Positions 33,087-42,723 of a DNA stretch of 60,009 nucleotides are shown piece by piece. Every line of letters starts with the position of its first letter. Within the stretch, counting starts at the first letter, position 1. Under the pieces are notes generated by a model that worked only from the letters and a program-made list of their open reading frames with translations, had not been told where the DNA came from and ran no database searches. The stretch is from assembly GCA_019232985.1 (NCBI GenBank), contig JAFAMW010000066.1, positions 1-60,009 on the forward strand, given 5' to 3'. The translations under genes were made by a program, and so were the position numbers. The DNA comes from Roseateles sp. (GTDB lineage Bacteria; Pseudomonadota; Gammaproteobacteria; Burkholderiales; Burkholderiaceae).

Positions 33087-34211
33087 TCAGCGCAGCTGCA
33101 GGTCGTCGTCGCCGAAGCGGATGCCGAGCGGCTCGATCAGCAGCTGCTTGGGACCGGCCTCGACCTGGCCGGCGTTCCAGGCCTTGACGCCGCAGCTTTG
33201 CGCGACCTCGACCGTGCGCGCGGCGTCCTCGGCGCGCACGAACAGCGCGAAGCCCGCGCCCATGTTCAGCGTGGAATAGGCCTCGCGGTCGTCCTGCTGG
33301 GCGTGGCGCTGGATGAAGGCGAGCACCGGCGTGACCGGCGGCACATTATTGATGCGGTAGGTGAACGTGCTCGGGTGGCGCAGCAGCTTGCGCCAGCCGT
33401 GGCCGGTGATGTTCGCGCAATAGTGCGGCGCGACGCCGGCCTTCCAGAGCGCTTCGGTGACCGGCGAATAGAGCGTCGTCGGCGCGAGCAGCGCGTCGCC
33501 GTAGCTGAGGCCCGGCTCGACCTCGGTCAGGTAGCCCTGCGGCAGTCTCGACAACAGCTTGCGCGCGAGGCTCAGGCCGTTCGCGTGGATGCCGCTCGAC
33601 TCGAGCAGCACGATCGCGTCGCCGGCCCCGAGCTTGTCGCCGACCGACAGGCGCTCGCGCGGGTTGATCAGGCCCGTGCACGAGGCCGCGAGGTCGATGC
33701 GGCCGGCCTCGACGATGCCGGCCAGCGCCGGCGTCTCGCCGCCGCCCCAGGCGACCTGGCAGGTGTCGCAGGCCTGCTTCCAGCCTTCGACGAGGGCCTG
33801 GGCGCGCGCGCGGTCGCCGAACCAGTCGGAGCCGCCGGCGGCCCAGTAGGCCTGGACGACGAGCGGCGTCGCGCCGACCGTGATCAGGTCGTTGATCGCC
33901 ATCGCGATCGTGTCCTGGGCGATGCCCGCGTAGTAGCGGCTGTTGCCCGTGAGCCGGGCCATCTCGTCGGCGACGAGGGTCTTGGTGCCCAGGCATTCGA
34001 CGATCGAGGCCAGGTAGAACGGGCCGACGTCGAGCACGTAGGCCGACTCGCCGCGCGAGGCCTGGACCTCCTTGAAGCCGTGCGCGGCCATGTGGGCGCC
34101 GGTGGCGGCCGCGGCACGCTGCGCGGCGATCTTCAGCGGGTCGATCAGGTCGTAGTTGACGCCGGCCTGTTCGTAGCTGAGCGTGTCGGGATGCTTGGGG
34201 CTGGAACTCAT
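33087..34211 (-). CDS. PurM-like AIR synthase-related protein
   Basis: The protein has 374 residues. It has the PurM fold landmarks: YEQAGVNYDLIDPLK at the start, DEMARLTGNSRYYAGIAQDT, MAINDLITVGATPLVVQAYW, WGGGETPALAGIVEAGRIDL, LLESSGIHANGLSLARKLL and ITGHGWRKLLR. The GTKTL strand and GGGET loop are as in AIR synthase. It is longer than E. coli PurM, lacks the usual LGGFGA-type segment, and resembles the second PurM type found in Bacteroidetes. It could be the cell's purine cyclo-ligase or a paralogue, so no symbol is given. Confidence 0.82.
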   Translation of the reverse strand: MSSSPKHPDTLSYEQAGVNYDLIDPLKIAAQRAAAATGAHMAAHGFKEVQASRGESAYVLDVGPFYLASIVECLGTKTLVADEMARLTGNSRYYAGIAQDTIAMAINDLITVGATPLVVQAYWAAGGSDWFGDRARAQALVEGWKQACDTCQVAWGGGETPALAGIVEAGRIDLAASCTGLINPRERLSVGDKLGAGDAIVLLESSGIHANGLSLARKLLSRLPQGYLTEVEPGLSYGDALLAPTTLYSPVTEALWKAGVAPHYCANITGHGWRKLLRHPSTFTYRINNVPPVTPVLAFIQRHAQQDDREAYSTLNMGAGFALFVRAEDAARTVEVAQSCGVKAWNAGQVEAGPKQLLIEPLGIRFGDDDLQLR

Positions 34212-34249
34212 GGGGCGTGATTATCGGTCACACATAGAATGACCGGTCT

Positions 34250-36331
34250 ATGAGTTATCAGGTCCTCGCCCGCAAGTACCGGCCGCAGAGCTTCGAAGCC
34301 ATGGTCGGCCAGGAGCACGTGGTGCAGGCCCTCACCAATGCGCTGACGCAGGGCCGGCTCCACCACGCCTATCTGTTCACGGGCACGCGCGGCGTCGGCA
34401 AGACGACGGTCTCGCGCATCCTCGCGAAGAGCCTCAACTGCACGGGCGCCGACGGGCAGGGCGGCATCACGGCCAGCCCCTGCGGCGTCTGCCCGGCCTG
34501 CCGCGACATCGACGCGGGCCGCTTCGTCGACTACGTCGAGCTCGACGCGGCGTCGAACCGCGGCGTCGAGGAGATCTCGCAGCTGCTCGACCAGGCGGTC
34601 TATAAGCCCGTCGTCGGCCGCTTCAAGGTCTACATGATCGACGAAGTCCACATGCTCTCGACGCACGCGTTCAACGCGATGCTCAAGACGCTCGAGGAGC
34701 CGCCCGAGTACCTGAAGTTCGTGCTCGCGACGACCGACCCGCAGAAGGTGCCGGTCACGGTGCTGTCGCGCTGCCTGCAGTTCAACCTGCGGCCGATGGC
34801 GCCGGCCGAGGTCCAGGACCACCTCGCGCGCGTGCTCGAGGCCGAGGGCGTCGCGGCCGAGCCCGGCGCGCTGCGCCAGCTCGCGCGCGCGGCGCGCGGC
34901 TCGATGCGCGACGCGCTGTCGCTGACCGACCAGGCGATCGCGTTCGGCGCGGGCCAGCTCGAGGAGGGCGGCGTGCGCCGCATGCTCGGCTCGGTCGACC
35001 GCGGCCATGTCGTCGCGATCGCCGACGCGCTCGTCGCCGCGAGCGGCCCGGCCCTCGTCGAGCAGGCCGACCGGCTGCGCAGCCTCGGCCTGTCGGCGTC
35101 GGGCACGCTCGAGGACCTCGCCGGCCTGATGCAGAACATCGCGATCGCCCAGGTCGCGCCGAACGCGCTCGACGCCCAGGACCCGGACACGGCCGAGGCG
35201 CGCCGCCTCGCCGCCGCGCTGCCGGCCGACGAGGTTCAGCTCGTCTACAGCATGGCGCTGCACGGCCGCCAGGAGCTCGCGCTCGCGCCCGACGAATACG
35301 CGGGCCTCGTGATGGTGCTGCTGCGCATGCTCGCGTTCCGCCCGGGCGGCGCGGCGCTGCCGGCGGATGGCGACGACGCTGGCGCTGGCGCTGGCACCGC
35401 GGCGTCGGCGAGCGCGCCGGGCGCCGCGCGCGCGGCGCCGGCCGCGCCGCTGCTGCGCCCTGCGCCGGCCGTCGTGCGCGTGCCTGCGCCGCCGGTCGCC
35501 AGTGGCGGCGATGCGCGCACCGCGGCGCCCGCGGCCCAGGCGCCGACGCCGACGCCGACGCCGATCGCGGCACCCGCCGTGGCCCGTCCGGTCCCGCAAG
35601 CCGCGCCGCGCGACCTGCCCGCCGAGGTGCTTTTGGCCCAGGCGACGCCGGCCGTGCGCGTGGCCCAGGCAACCGCGCCGGTGGCCGCGCCCGCCGAGCC
35701 CGCGCCGCCGGCCGCCGCGCGCGAAACGCGCGAAGCCGCGTCTTCATACCGCCGCGGCGAGCCGCCGGCCTCGCCCAGCGAGCGCCTGCGTCCGCGCCCG
35801 GTCGTCCACGCCGATGTCGAGGACGACGGCGCGCCGCCGCCCTGGCTCGACGCGCCGCTCGTCGACGCGGACGGCGTCGCCGCCGAACCTTCCATCGAGG
35901 CGCAGGCCACGGCGCTGCCGCCGCCCCCGCCGGCCGTCGCGCTGACGCCGACGCCGCTCGGCGAGCGCTGGGCCGCGCTCGTGCCCGGCCTCGGCCTGAG
36001 CGCGCTCGTGCGCGAGCTCGCGATGCAGGCCGAGTGCGTCGGCGCAGACGGCACGCTGTGGCGCCTGCGCGTCGAGCGCGAGTCGCTGCGCCAGGACGGC
36101 CTCAAGGCCAGGCTGCAGGCCGCGCTCGCGCAGGCGCTGCAGCAGCCCGACGCGCGCGTCGAGCTCGAGGCCGGCGTGGCCCAGGATTCGCCGGCGCTGC
36201 GCGAGGCCGCAGCGGCCCAGGCGCGCCAGCGCGCGGCCGAGCAGATCGTGCTCGACAACGAGGTCGCGCGCGCGCTGATGGCCCAGTTCAAGACGGCACG
36301 CATCGTGCCGGGATCGATCAAACCCCACTGA
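34250..36331 (+). CDS. dnaX: DNA polymerase III subunit gamma/tau
   Basis: The protein has 693 residues. Domain I starts [20 protein letters not shown] and has Walker [19 protein letters not shown], zinc Cys in [16 protein letters not shown], Walker [11 protein letters not shown] and the SRC arginine finger in VLSRCLQF. Domain III follows. Then comes a Pro/Ala-rich linker (about 375-560), and a C-terminal tau domain ending [13 protein letters not shown] that contacts the polymerase core. No A-rich slippery site is seen, so a short gamma form by frameshift is not evident. A TAGAAT -10-like box precedes it at 34235. It heads dnaX-ybaB-recR. Confidence 0.97.
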   Translation: MSYQVLARKYRPQSFEAMVGQEHVVQALTNALTQGRLHHAYLFTGTRGVGKTTVSRILAKSLNCTGADGQGGITASPCGVCPACRDIDAGRFVDYVELDAASNRGVEEISQLLDQAVYKPVVGRFKVYMIDEVHMLSTHAFNAMLKTLEEPPEYLKFVLATTDPQKVPVTVLSRCLQFNLRPMAPAEVQDHLARVLEAEGVAAEPGALRQLARAARGSMRDALSLTDQAIAFGAGQLEEGGVRRMLGSVDRGHVVAIADALVAASGPALVEQADRLRSLGLSASGTLEDLAGLMQNIAIAQVAPNALDAQDPDTAEARRLAAALPADEVQLVYSMALHGRQELALAPDEYAGLVMVLLRMLAFRPGGAALPADGDDAGAGAGTAASASAPGAARAAPAAPLLRPAPAVVRVPAPPVASGGDARTAAPAAQAPTPTPTPIAAPAVARPVPQAAPRDLPAEVLLAQATPAVRVAQATAPVAAPAEPAPPAAARETREAASSYRRGEPPASPSERLRPRPVVHADVEDDGAPPPWLDAPLVDADGVAAEPSIEAQATALPPPPPAVALTPTPLGERWAALVPGLGLSALVRELAMQAECVGADGTLWRLRVERESLRQDGLKARLQAALAQALQQPDARVELEAGVAQDSPALREAAAAQARQRAAEQIVLDNEVARALMAQFKTARIVPGSIKPH

Positions 36332-36348
36332 ATGAATCGGAGTTCACC

Positions 36349-36675
36349 ATGATGAAAGGCCAGATCGCCGGCCTGATGAAGCAGGCCCAGGCCATGCAGG
36401 ACAACCTGCGCAAGGCCCAGGACGAGCTCGGCAATATCGAGGTCGAGGGCCAGTCGGGCGCCGGCCTCGTCAAGGTTTTGATGACCTGCAAGCACGAGAC
36501 GCGCCGCGTCACGATCGACCCGAGCCTGCTCGCCGACGACAAGGACATGCTCGAGGACCTCGTCGCCGCGGCCTTCAACGACGCGCTGCGCCGCGCCGAG
36601 GAGGTCTCGCAGGAGAAGATGTCCAAGCTCACGGCCGGCATGCCGCTCCCCCCCGGCATGAAGTTCCCGTTCTGA
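36349..36675 (+). CDS. ybaB: YbaB/EbfC-family nucleoid-associated protein
   Basis: The protein has 108 residues: [20 protein letters not shown], then [31 protein letters not shown] and a Met/Pro-rich end ([13 protein letters not shown]). YbaB dimers bind DNA. The dnaX-ybaB-recR order is conserved in many proteobacteria. The start ATG at 36349 has GGAG six bases upstream. Confidence 0.96.
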   Translation: MMKGQIAGLMKQAQAMQDNLRKAQDELGNIEVEGQSGAGLVKVLMTCKHETRRVTIDPSLLADDKDMLEDLVAAAFNDALRRAEEVSQEKMSKLTAGMPLPPGMKFPF

Positions 36676-36680
36676 ATGGC

Positions 36681-36756
36681 CCTCCCCCGAAGCGCTTCGC
36701 GCCTCCCCCTCGAGGGGGCGCCGCCAGCGGCCCGGCAGAGCCGGTTCCGCGGCGAC
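36681..36756. repeat. GC-rich palindromic intergenic repeat of Comamonadaceae type
   Basis: Between ybaB and recR lie nested inverted repeats. They are GAAGCGCTTC (36689-36698), CCCCCTCGAGGGGG (36705-36718), and CCGGC-AGA-GCCGG (36732-36744) followed by TTCCGCGG. From memory, an almost identical block of CCCCC-GGGGG arms and a GGCCCGGC-AGAGCCGG element is scattered between genes in Comamonadaceae and relatives. Its role is unknown; it may act as a REP-like or transcript-end element. Confidence 0.6.
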
Positions 36757-36797
36757 CGCTCGGCTCGAATGGCGCAGGGCCACCGCGCGGGTGCTCC

Positions 36798-37379
36798 GTG
36801 ACGGCCCTGGAAGTTCTCGTCCAAGCTTTGCGCAGCCTGCCCGGCGTGGGCCAGAAGTCGGCCCAGCGCATGGCCATGCACCTGCTCCAGCACGACCGCC
36901 CGGGGGCGCTCGGCCTCGCCGCGGCGCTGACGGCCGCGTGCGAGCGCGTCGGCCATTGCCCGCGCTGCCATACTTTCGCCGAGGCGGGTCTGTGCGCGGT
37001 GTGTGCCGACCCCGAGCGCGATGCGCGCCTGCTCGCCGTCGTCGAGACGCCGGCCGACCAGGCCGCGCTCGAACGCACGGGCTCGTTCAAGGGCTATTAC
37101 TTCGTGCTGCTCGGCCGGCTCTCGCCGCTCGGCGGCAACGGCCCGCGCGAGATCGGCGCGGCCGAGCTGCTCGCGCGCGCGAGCGAAGGCGCGGTCGAGG
37201 AGGTGATCCTCGCGACGAGCTTCACGGCCGAGGGCGAGGCCACGGCCCATGTGCTCGGCGAGGCGCTGCGCGCGCGCGGCATCCGCGCGACCCGGCTCGC
37301 GCGCGGCGTGCCGATCGGCGCCGAGCTCGAGTACGTGGACCTCGGCACGATCGCGCACGCGCTCGTCGACCGGCGCTGA
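36798..37379 (+). CDS. recR: Recombination protein RecR
   Basis: The protein has 193 residues from a GTG at 36798. It has a helix-hairpin-helix ([20 protein letters not shown]), the four-Cys zinc finger ([17 protein letters not shown]) and a Toprim domain ([36 protein letters not shown]). RecR works with RecF/RecO to load RecA at single-stranded gaps. Length and order are standard. Confidence 0.96.
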   Translation: MTALEVLVQALRSLPGVGQKSAQRMAMHLLQHDRPGALGLAAALTAACERVGHCPRCHTFAEAGLCAVCADPERDARLLAVVETPADQAALERTGSFKGYYFVLLGRLSPLGGNGPREIGAAELLARASEGAVEEVILATSFTAEGEATAHVLGEALRARGIRATRLARGVPIGAELEYVDLGTIAHALVDRR

Positions 37380-37441
37380 GGGCCCGAATCGCCACTACCA
37401 TCGCGGCCTGATCCATTTCCAAGCCGCGAAGGAGCGCGTCC

Positions 37442-37831
37442 ATGACCGTCGCCAATCTCTGCATCGTCGCCGCCAGCATGCTGCCCGTCCTCGTCGCGGG
37501 CTTCGGCAAGAGCCCCGGCTACGGCAAGCCGCGCCGCGAAGGCGGCTACGACAACGCCGCGCCGCGCGCCTGGGCCGACAAGCTCACGGGCTGGCAGGCG
37601 CGCGCTATGGCCGCCCAGAACAACGGCTTCGAGGCCCTGCCGCTGTTCATCGCGGGGGTGCTCGCGGCCCAGCAGGGCCATGCGCCGCAGGACCGCATCG
37701 ACGCGCTCGCGCTCGCGTTCGTCGCGATCCGGCTCGTCTACACGGCGCTGTACATCGGCAACAAGCCCGCGCTGCGCTCGGGCGTGTGGGCCCTTGGCGT
37801 CGCCGCCAGCATCGCGCTGTTCTTCGCCTGA
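37442..37831 (+). CDS. MAPEG-family membrane protein
   Basis: The protein has 129 residues, four helices. The bacterial MAPEG pattern is present: AWADKLTGWQARAMAAQNNGFEALPLF with the conserved N-x-x-E of the glutathione-binding helix, then FVAIRLVYTALYIGNKPALR. The bacterial members' activity is mostly untested. It ends one base before the convergent mltD stop. Confidence 0.88.
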   Translation: MTVANLCIVAASMLPVLVAGFGKSPGYGKPRREGGYDNAAPRAWADKLTGWQARAMAAQNNGFEALPLFIAGVLAAQQGHAPQDRIDALALAFVAIRLVYTALYIGNKPALRSGVWALGVAASIALFFA

Positions 37832-39538
37832 TCAGCGCCGCTCGGGTGTCTTCGCGAGCGCCTGCTGGGTCGGGCGCTGCGGCGCCGCCGGCGCGCTGCT
37901 GCGCGCCTTGACCGGAGCGCCGTTGCGCGCGGCCGTCTTGACGGGCTTGCCCGCCTTGGCCGTGTTCGTCTTCGCGGCGCTCGGCGCCGTCGAGGCGCCG
38001 GCCTTGGCCACCGCGGCGCCGCTGCGCCTGGGCGCGGCCGCCGGGGCCGTGTACACGACCAGCGCCTGCCCCGATTTGAGCGCAGCCGTGCGCGCGCCGA
38101 GCTTGTTCCATTCGGCGAGCTCGTCGGCGCTCACGCGCCAGCGCTTCGCGACGCTCGCGAGCGTGTCGCCCTTGCGCGCCTTGACCGTCGTGCGGCGCTT
38201 CGCCGGCGCGTCGGGCGCGAGGTCCAGCGACGCATGGTCGGCCAGGTAGTCGGACACGTCCTCGGTCTGGTGGGCCGCGCGCGGCACGAGCAGGGTCGAG
38301 CCCTTCTTGATGAGCATGCGCGGCGGGATCAGGTTGACCTCGCGCAGCTGCGCCTCGCTCATGCCGACCTTCTGGGCCGCGTCGGTCGGGCGCATCGTGC
38401 GCGGCACGACCCAGGCCGTCCAGCTCGCGAGCGGGCCATGGTGCTCGGCGAGGTTGGCCGCGAAGGTGCTCGCGTTGTCGTAGGGCAGCAGGACCTGGTC
38501 GGTGCCGTTCGCGAGGATCACCGGCTTGTTCATCTGCGGGTTGAACTGGCGGAACGAGTCTTCGCTCATGCCCGCGAGCTGCGCGGCGAGCGCGACGTCG
38601 ATGTCGCGCTCGATGTCGACGCTGAGGAAGTACGGGTGGTTCTCGACCGCCGGCAGCGCGAGGCCGTAGTGCCCGGGGTCGAGCACGATGTTCTTCACGG
38701 CCTGCAGCTTGGGCAGGTAGTAGCTCGTCTCGTCGGGCAGGTGCAGGCTCTCGAACGTGACCGGCAGGCCGGCGCGGCGGTTCCGGTCGACCGCCTTGAG
38801 CACGTTGCCCGGGCCCCAGTTGTAGGCGGCGAGCGCGAGCTGCCAGTCGCCGTCGAACATCTTGTTCAGGCGGCCCAGGTAGTCGAGCGCGGCGCGCGTC
38901 GACGCGAGCACGTCGCGGCGGTCGTCGCGGAAGATGTTCTGCCTGAGCGCGTAGTCCTTGCCCGTGACCGGCATGAACTGCCACAGCCCGCCGGCCTTCG
39001 CGACCGAATTGGCCTGGGGGTTGAACGCGCTCTCGACGAAGGGCAGCAGGGCGAGCTCGGTCGGCATATGGCGCTTCTCGACCTCCTGGACGATGTGGTA
39101 CAGGTACAGGCTGCCGCGCGCGGTCATGCGCTGGACGTAGTCGGGCCGCGCCGAGTACCAGAGCTCGGCCTTGCGGACGTTGTCGTTGTCGAGCGTCGGC
39201 ATCGCGAAGCCCGCGCGCACGCGCACCCAGAGGTCGGTCGCGGGCGCGCTGACGTCGACCTTCGCGTCGGGGTCGAGACTGTCCTCGAGCCTGGCCTGGG
39301 CCGGGCCGTCGTCGGGCAGCGCGCCCGAGGCGGCCGAGGCCGGCGCCGCGGCGGCCAGCGCCAGCGGCGTGAGTCCGGCGTCGGACGCAGCCGCCGCGAT
39401 CGACGGGGCCGCGCTCGCCGCGGCGGCAGGGCCCGCGGCGGCGCTGTGGGACGAGGAGGAGGGGGCGGTGGCGCAGGCGGCGAGCAGGGCGGCCGCGCCG
39501 AGAAGGGTCAGCGAGGTACGGAGGCGGCGATTCGTCAT
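37832..39538 (-). CDS. mltD: Membrane-bound lytic murein transglycosylase D
   Basis: The protein has 568 residues. The N terminus is a lipoprotein signal ending LLAAC, then a long Ala/Ser-rich linker. The SLT domain has the catalytic Glu in LALLPFVESAFNPQANS, AGGLWQFMPVTGKDY, and ALAAYNWGPGNVLKAVDRN. Two LysM-type regions follow (KKGSTLLVPRA; TVKARKGDTLASVAKRWRVS). The tail is Ala/Lys-rich. It cleaves peptidoglycan to anhydro-muropeptides. Its ATG overlaps the gloB stop by four bases, so the two are coupled. Confidence 0.95.
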   Translation of the reverse strand: MTNRRLRTSLTLLGAAALLAACATAPSSSSHSAAAGPAAAASAAPSIAAAASDAGLTPLALAAAAPASAASGALPDDGPAQARLEDSLDPDAKVDVSAPATDLWVRVRAGFAMPTLDNDNVRKAELWYSARPDYVQRMTARGSLYLYHIVQEVEKRHMPTELALLPFVESAFNPQANSVAKAGGLWQFMPVTGKDYALRQNIFRDDRRDVLASTRAALDYLGRLNKMFDGDWQLALAAYNWGPGNVLKAVDRNRRAGLPVTFESLHLPDETSYYLPKLQAVKNIVLDPGHYGLALPAVENHPYFLSVDIERDIDVALAAQLAGMSEDSFRQFNPQMNKPVILANGTDQVLLPYDNASTFAANLAEHHGPLASWTAWVVPRTMRPTDAAQKVGMSEAQLREVNLIPPRMLIKKGSTLLVPRAAHQTEDVSDYLADHASLDLAPDAPAKRRTTVKARKGDTLASVAKRWRVSADELAEWNKLGARTAALKSGQALVVYTAPAAAPRRSGAAVAKAGASTAPSAAKTNTAKAGKPVKTAARNGAPVKARSSAPAAPQRPTQQALAKTPERR

Positions 39539-40299
39539 CGGAATTCGTTCTTCCACTGGCGGAGGCTGGCGAAGACGCCGACCGGGTCGGTGGTGGCATC
39601 GGCGCGGACGGCGGCCCGGACCGCGGGCGCGTCGACGCGCAGAAAGGGATTGATCTCGAGCTCGACGCCGAGCGTCGAGGGCAGGGTCGGCAGGCCGCGC
39701 GCGCGTTGCGCCTCGGCCCAGGCCAGGTGCTCGCGCGTCGCCGCGTTGGCCGGGTCGACGGCCGTCGCGAAGCGCAGGTTCGCGAGCGTGTATTCGTGGG
39801 CGCAGCACACCCGCGTGTCGGCCGGCAGCGCGGCCAGGCGCGTCAGCGAGTCCAGCATCTGCGCGGCCGTGCCCTCGAGCAGCCGGCCGCAGCCGGCCGA
39901 GAACAGGGTGTCGCCGCAGAACAGGATCGGCGCCTGGCCGGCCGGGCGCTGCACGTAGGCGACATGGCCGGCGGTATGGCCGGGCACGTCGAGCACCTCG
40001 AAGTCGCCGAGCGGCGTGCGGATCCGGTCGCCGCCCTCGACGCGCTCGCAGGGCTCGCTCATCGCTTCGTGGGCCGGGCCCCAGACGCGGCCGCGCAGCA
40101 CGTCGCGCAGCGCATCGACGCCGCCGACGTGGTCGCTATGGTGGTGCGTCACTAGAATGCCGGCAAGGTCGAGCGAATGGCGCGCGAGGGCCGTCAACAC
40201 CGGTTCGGCGTCGCCGGGGTCGACGACCAGCGCCTGCCGGCCGTCGTGAAGCATCCAGATGTAGTTGTCCGCGAAGGCGGGCAGCGCGATCAAGAACAT
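39535..40299 (-). CDS. gloB: Hydroxyacylglutathione hydrolase (glyoxalase II)
   Basis: The protein has 254 residues. It has the metallo-beta-lactamase metal motif THHHSDHVGG, then HTAGHVAY, FCGDTLFSAGCGRLLEGTA, CAHEYTLANLRFA and a C-terminal PTLPSTLGVELEINPFLR substrate region. It hydrolyses S-lactoylglutathione to lactate and glutathione. It diverges from the methyltransferase gene with only 16 bases between starts. Its probable -10 lies inside that gene. Confidence 0.96.
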   Translation of the reverse strand: MFLIALPAFADNYIWMLHDGRQALVVDPGDAEPVLTALARHSLDLAGILVTHHHSDHVGGVDALRDVLRGRVWGPAHEAMSEPCERVEGGDRIRTPLGDFEVLDVPGHTAGHVAYVQRPAGQAPILFCGDTLFSAGCGRLLEGTAAQMLDSLTRLAALPADTRVCCAHEYTLANLRFATAVDPANAATREHLAWAEAQRARGLPTLPSTLGVELEINPFLRVDAPAVRAAVRADATTDPVGVFASLRQWKNEFR

Positions 40300-40315
40300 T
40301 TCGAACGCGATTGTT

Positions 40316-41137
40316 ATGACACGCGAAGCCGGGATTATAGAGTTGGCCTCCTGGCTGCGGACCCCGCCCGGACGCTATCTGCTCGCGTGGGAGCAGGCGC
40401 AGGTCGACGCGGCCGTCGCCGACGTGTTCGGCTTTCACGCGCTGCAGCTCGGCCTGCCCGCACTCGACGCGCTGCGCGCGAACCGGATGCGCGAGCGCTG
40501 GCTCGCGCTCGACGTGGCGGGCGCGCCGCTCGCCGCGGGCCTCGCGGACGCCCAGGGCGGCGTCGCCGTCGGCGACGGCGAGAAGCGTTCGCGCGCCGCG
40601 CCCGCGCTGCTGTGCGAGTTCGACGAACTGCCGTTCGCGTCCGCGAGCCTCGACCTCGTCGTGCTGCCGCACGCGCTCGAGCTCGCGCGCGACCCGCATG
40701 CCTGCCTGCGCGAAGTCGAACGCGTGCTGCGCCCCGAAGGCCGCGTCGTGATCCTCGGCCTGAACCCCGCGAGCTCCTGGGGCCTGCGGCAGAATGTCGG
40801 CCGGCTCGGTCGCGCGTCGCGGCCGAGCTTCCTGCCGCGCAGCGGCGACTTCATCGGCTACTGGCGGCTGCGCGACTGGCTGCGCCTGCTCGACCTCGAG
40901 GTCGACGCGGCGCGTTTCGGTTGCTACCGCCCGCCGTGGAAGACCGAGACCTGGCTGGCGCGCTGGGGCTTCATCGAGCCGATCGGCGCGCGCTGGTGGC
41001 CGGTGCTCGGCGCCGTCTACTTCATCAGCGCCGTCAAGCGCCGGTCGGGCATACGCCTGATCGGCCTCGCGCGCAGCAACAAACGCCGCGCCAAGGCCGC
41101 CCCGGCCGTGGCGCTCAACAAGCATCACCGCAGATAA
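40316..41137 (+). CDS. Class I SAM-dependent methyltransferase
   Basis: The protein has 273 residues from ATG 40316. The conserved N terminus IIELASWLRTPPGRYLLAWE is followed by DAAVADVFGFHALQLG. Then come a methyltransferase core with LPFASASLDLVVLPHALELA and VERVLRPEGRVVILGLNP, and a C-terminal region with PWKTETWLARWGFIEPIGAR. Genes of this type regularly stand between gloB and rnhA in betaproteobacteria. The substrate is unknown. If the real start is the TTG at 40343, the gloB promoter would lie outside the gene. Confidence 0.88.
   Translation: MTREAGIIELASWLRTPPGRYLLAWEQAQVDAAVADVFGFHALQLGLPALDALRANRMRERWLALDVAGAPLAAGLADAQGGVAVGDGEKRSRAAPALLCEFDELPFASASLDLVVLPHALELARDPHACLREVERVLRPEGRVVILGLNPASSWGLRQNVGRLGRASRPSFLPRSGDFIGYWRLRDWLRLLDLEVDAARFGCYRPPWKTETWLARWGFIEPIGARWWPVLGAVYFISAVKRRSGIRLIGLARSNKRRAKAAPAVALNKHHRR
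40334..40339 (-). promoter_or_regulatory. gloB: Consensus -10 of gloB, inside the divergent methyltransferase gene
   Basis: On the minus strand 40339-40334 reads TATAAT, the exact -10 consensus and a striking AT patch in this GC-rich DNA. It would give a gloB leader of about 28 bases. It lies in codons 7-8 of the divergent gene. No strong -35 is seen. Confidence 0.55.
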
Positions 41138-41620
41138 ATGAACGCACCCGCCACCCCGAGCCCCGTCAGCGCGAAGATCGCGAAGCCCCAGGTCGTCGTC
41201 TATACCGACGGCGCGTGCAAGGGCAACCCCGGCCCCGGCGGCTGGGGCGCCTGGCTGCGCGCGGGCGAGCACGAGAAGGAGCTGTGCGGCGGCGAGCCCA
41301 ACACGACCAACAACCGCATGGAGCTGACGGCCGTGATCGAGGCGCTCGCCTCGCTCAAGCGCAGCTGCGCGGTCACGATCTACACCGACAGCGAGTACGT
41401 GAAGAAGGGCATGACCGAGTGGATCTCGGGCTGGCAGCGCCGCGGCTGGAAGACCGCCGACGGCAAGCCGGTCAAGAACGCCGACCTCTGGACCCGCCTC
41501 GACGCGCTCGCGAAGCTGCACGCGCTCGAGTGGCGCTGGGTCAAGGGCCACGCGGGCGACCCCGGCAACGAGCGCGCCGACGCGCTCGCGAACCAGGGCG
41601 TCGCGAAGGCCTCGCGCTGA
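41138..41620 (+). CDS. rnhA: Ribonuclease HI
   Basis: The protein has 160 residues. It contains [20 protein letters not shown] with the first catalytic Asp, [16 protein letters not shown] with the Glu, [19 protein letters not shown] with the next Asp, [18 protein letters not shown] with the last His/Asp. It removes RNA from RNA-DNA hybrids. It starts 0 bases after the methyltransferase stop (TAAATG). Confidence 0.97.
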   Translation: MNAPATPSPVSAKIAKPQVVVYTDGACKGNPGPGGWGAWLRAGEHEKELCGGEPNTTNNRMELTAVIEALASLKRSCAVTIYTDSEYVKKGMTEWISGWQRRGWKTADGKPVKNADLWTRLDALAKLHALEWRWVKGHAGDPGNERADALANQGVAKASR

Positions 41621-41668
41621 GCCCCGCCTAAAATACTGACGAATCTGCAAGGACTGAGAGCGAAGACG

Positions 41669-42238
41669 ATGACGATCAAGAGCGACAAGTGGATCCGCCG
41701 CATGGCCGAGGAGCACGGCATGATCGAGCCGTTCGAGCCCGGCCAGATCCGCGCCGACGGCGAGGGCCGGCGCATCGTCAGCTACGGCACGAGCAGCTAC
41801 GGCTACGACATCCGCTGCGCGCGCGAGTTCAAGGTCTTCACGAACGTCCACAGCACGGTCGTCGACCCGAAGAACTTCGACCCGCGCAGCTTCGTCGACG
41901 TCGAGGCCGACGTCTGCATCATCCCGCCCAACAGCTTCGTGCTCGCGCGCACCGTCGAGTACTTCCGCATCCCGCGCAACGTGCTCACGGTCTGCCTCGG
42001 CAAGAGCACCTACGCGCGCTGCGGCATCATCGTCAACGTCACGCCCTTCGAGCCCGAGTGGGAAGGCTACGTGACGCTCGAGTTCTCCAACACGACGCCG
42101 CTGCCGGCGAAGATCTACGCGGGCGAGGGCTGCGCCCAGGTGCTGTTCTTCGAGTCCGACGAGGTCTGCCAGACCAGCTACCGGGACCGCGGCGGCAAGT
42201 ACCAGGGCCAGAGCGGCGTCACGCTGCCCAAGACCTGA
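41669..42238 (+). CDS. dcd: dCTP deaminase
   Basis: The protein has 189 residues: [60 protein letters not shown] with the catalytic Glu in [14 protein letters not shown], and [19 protein letters not shown] at the end. It makes dUTP from dCTP for thymidylate synthesis. A -10-like TAAAAT is at 41629, so it likely has its own promoter. Confidence 0.97.
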   Translation: MTIKSDKWIRRMAEEHGMIEPFEPGQIRADGEGRRIVSYGTSSYGYDIRCAREFKVFTNVHSTVVDPKNFDPRSFVDVEADVCIIPPNSFVLARTVEYFRIPRNVLTVCLGKSTYARCGIIVNVTPFEPEWEGYVTLEFSNTTPLPAKIYAGEGCAQVLFFESDEVCQTSYRDRGGKYQGQSGVTLPKT

Positions 42239-42334
42239 ACGAGGGTTGCGCGGCTGTAAAGCGGTCTCGAATTGGCGGGTTCGCGTGCCGCATATCGCGC
42301 GATCCGGGGGCGCTGGCGCGGCCATCATGCCGGC

Positions 42335-42685
42335 ATGATCATCCCGCTGCATCTGCTGCCCGAAGACGCGATCGACTTTGGCGAAAGCCCCGGCTATACG
42401 GTGCGCGGCCAGGCCGTCGACCCGCAGCTGCTGCCCGCGCGCGAGGTCGAGCTCGCGTCGCCGCTGACCGGCCCGGTCGCGGTCGACGACCTGCTCGTGC
42501 TGCAGGCGGGCCTGCAGGCGCTCGGCCATGACTTGAGCGTGCCGCGCATGCTCTACGACCGCCTCTACGCCTGCGATCGCCTCGCCTGGGCCTACGCCCA
42601 CGGCGGCGCGCCGCTGCGCGAGCTCGCGCTGAGCCTCTACGACGGCTACGAACGCGCGGGCGAGTGGATCGGCCTGATCCACTAA
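42335..42685 (+). CDS. Conserved hypothetical protein, 116 residues
   Basis: The frame begins MIIPLHLLPEDAIDFGESPG and continues as a soluble alpha/beta protein with VAVDDLLVLQAGLQALGHDL and MLYDRLYACDRLAWAYAHGG, ending YDGYERAGEWIGLIH. There is no signal peptide or clear motif, and I do not recognise the family. Codon usage matches its neighbours, so it is likely real. The ATG at 42335 is preferred over an upstream start at 42272 that lacks a ribosome-binding site. Confidence 0.6.
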   Translation: MIIPLHLLPEDAIDFGESPGYTVRGQAVDPQLLPAREVELASPLTGPVAVDDLLVLQAGLQALGHDLSVPRMLYDRLYACDRLAWAYAHGGAPLRELALSLYDGYERAGEWIGLIH

Positions 42686-42723
42686 GAAGCAATCCGGACG
42701 GCGCCCGCGGCGCAGCGCGCCGC

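Noticed and set aside
34250..36331. Programmed -1 frameshift in dnaX giving the gamma form
   Set aside because: No A-AAA-AAG type slippery sequence is present in this GC-rich gene.
36681..36756. CRISPR or tandem-repeat array
   Set aside because: The inverted repeats differ from one another and have no regular spacing or unique spacers.
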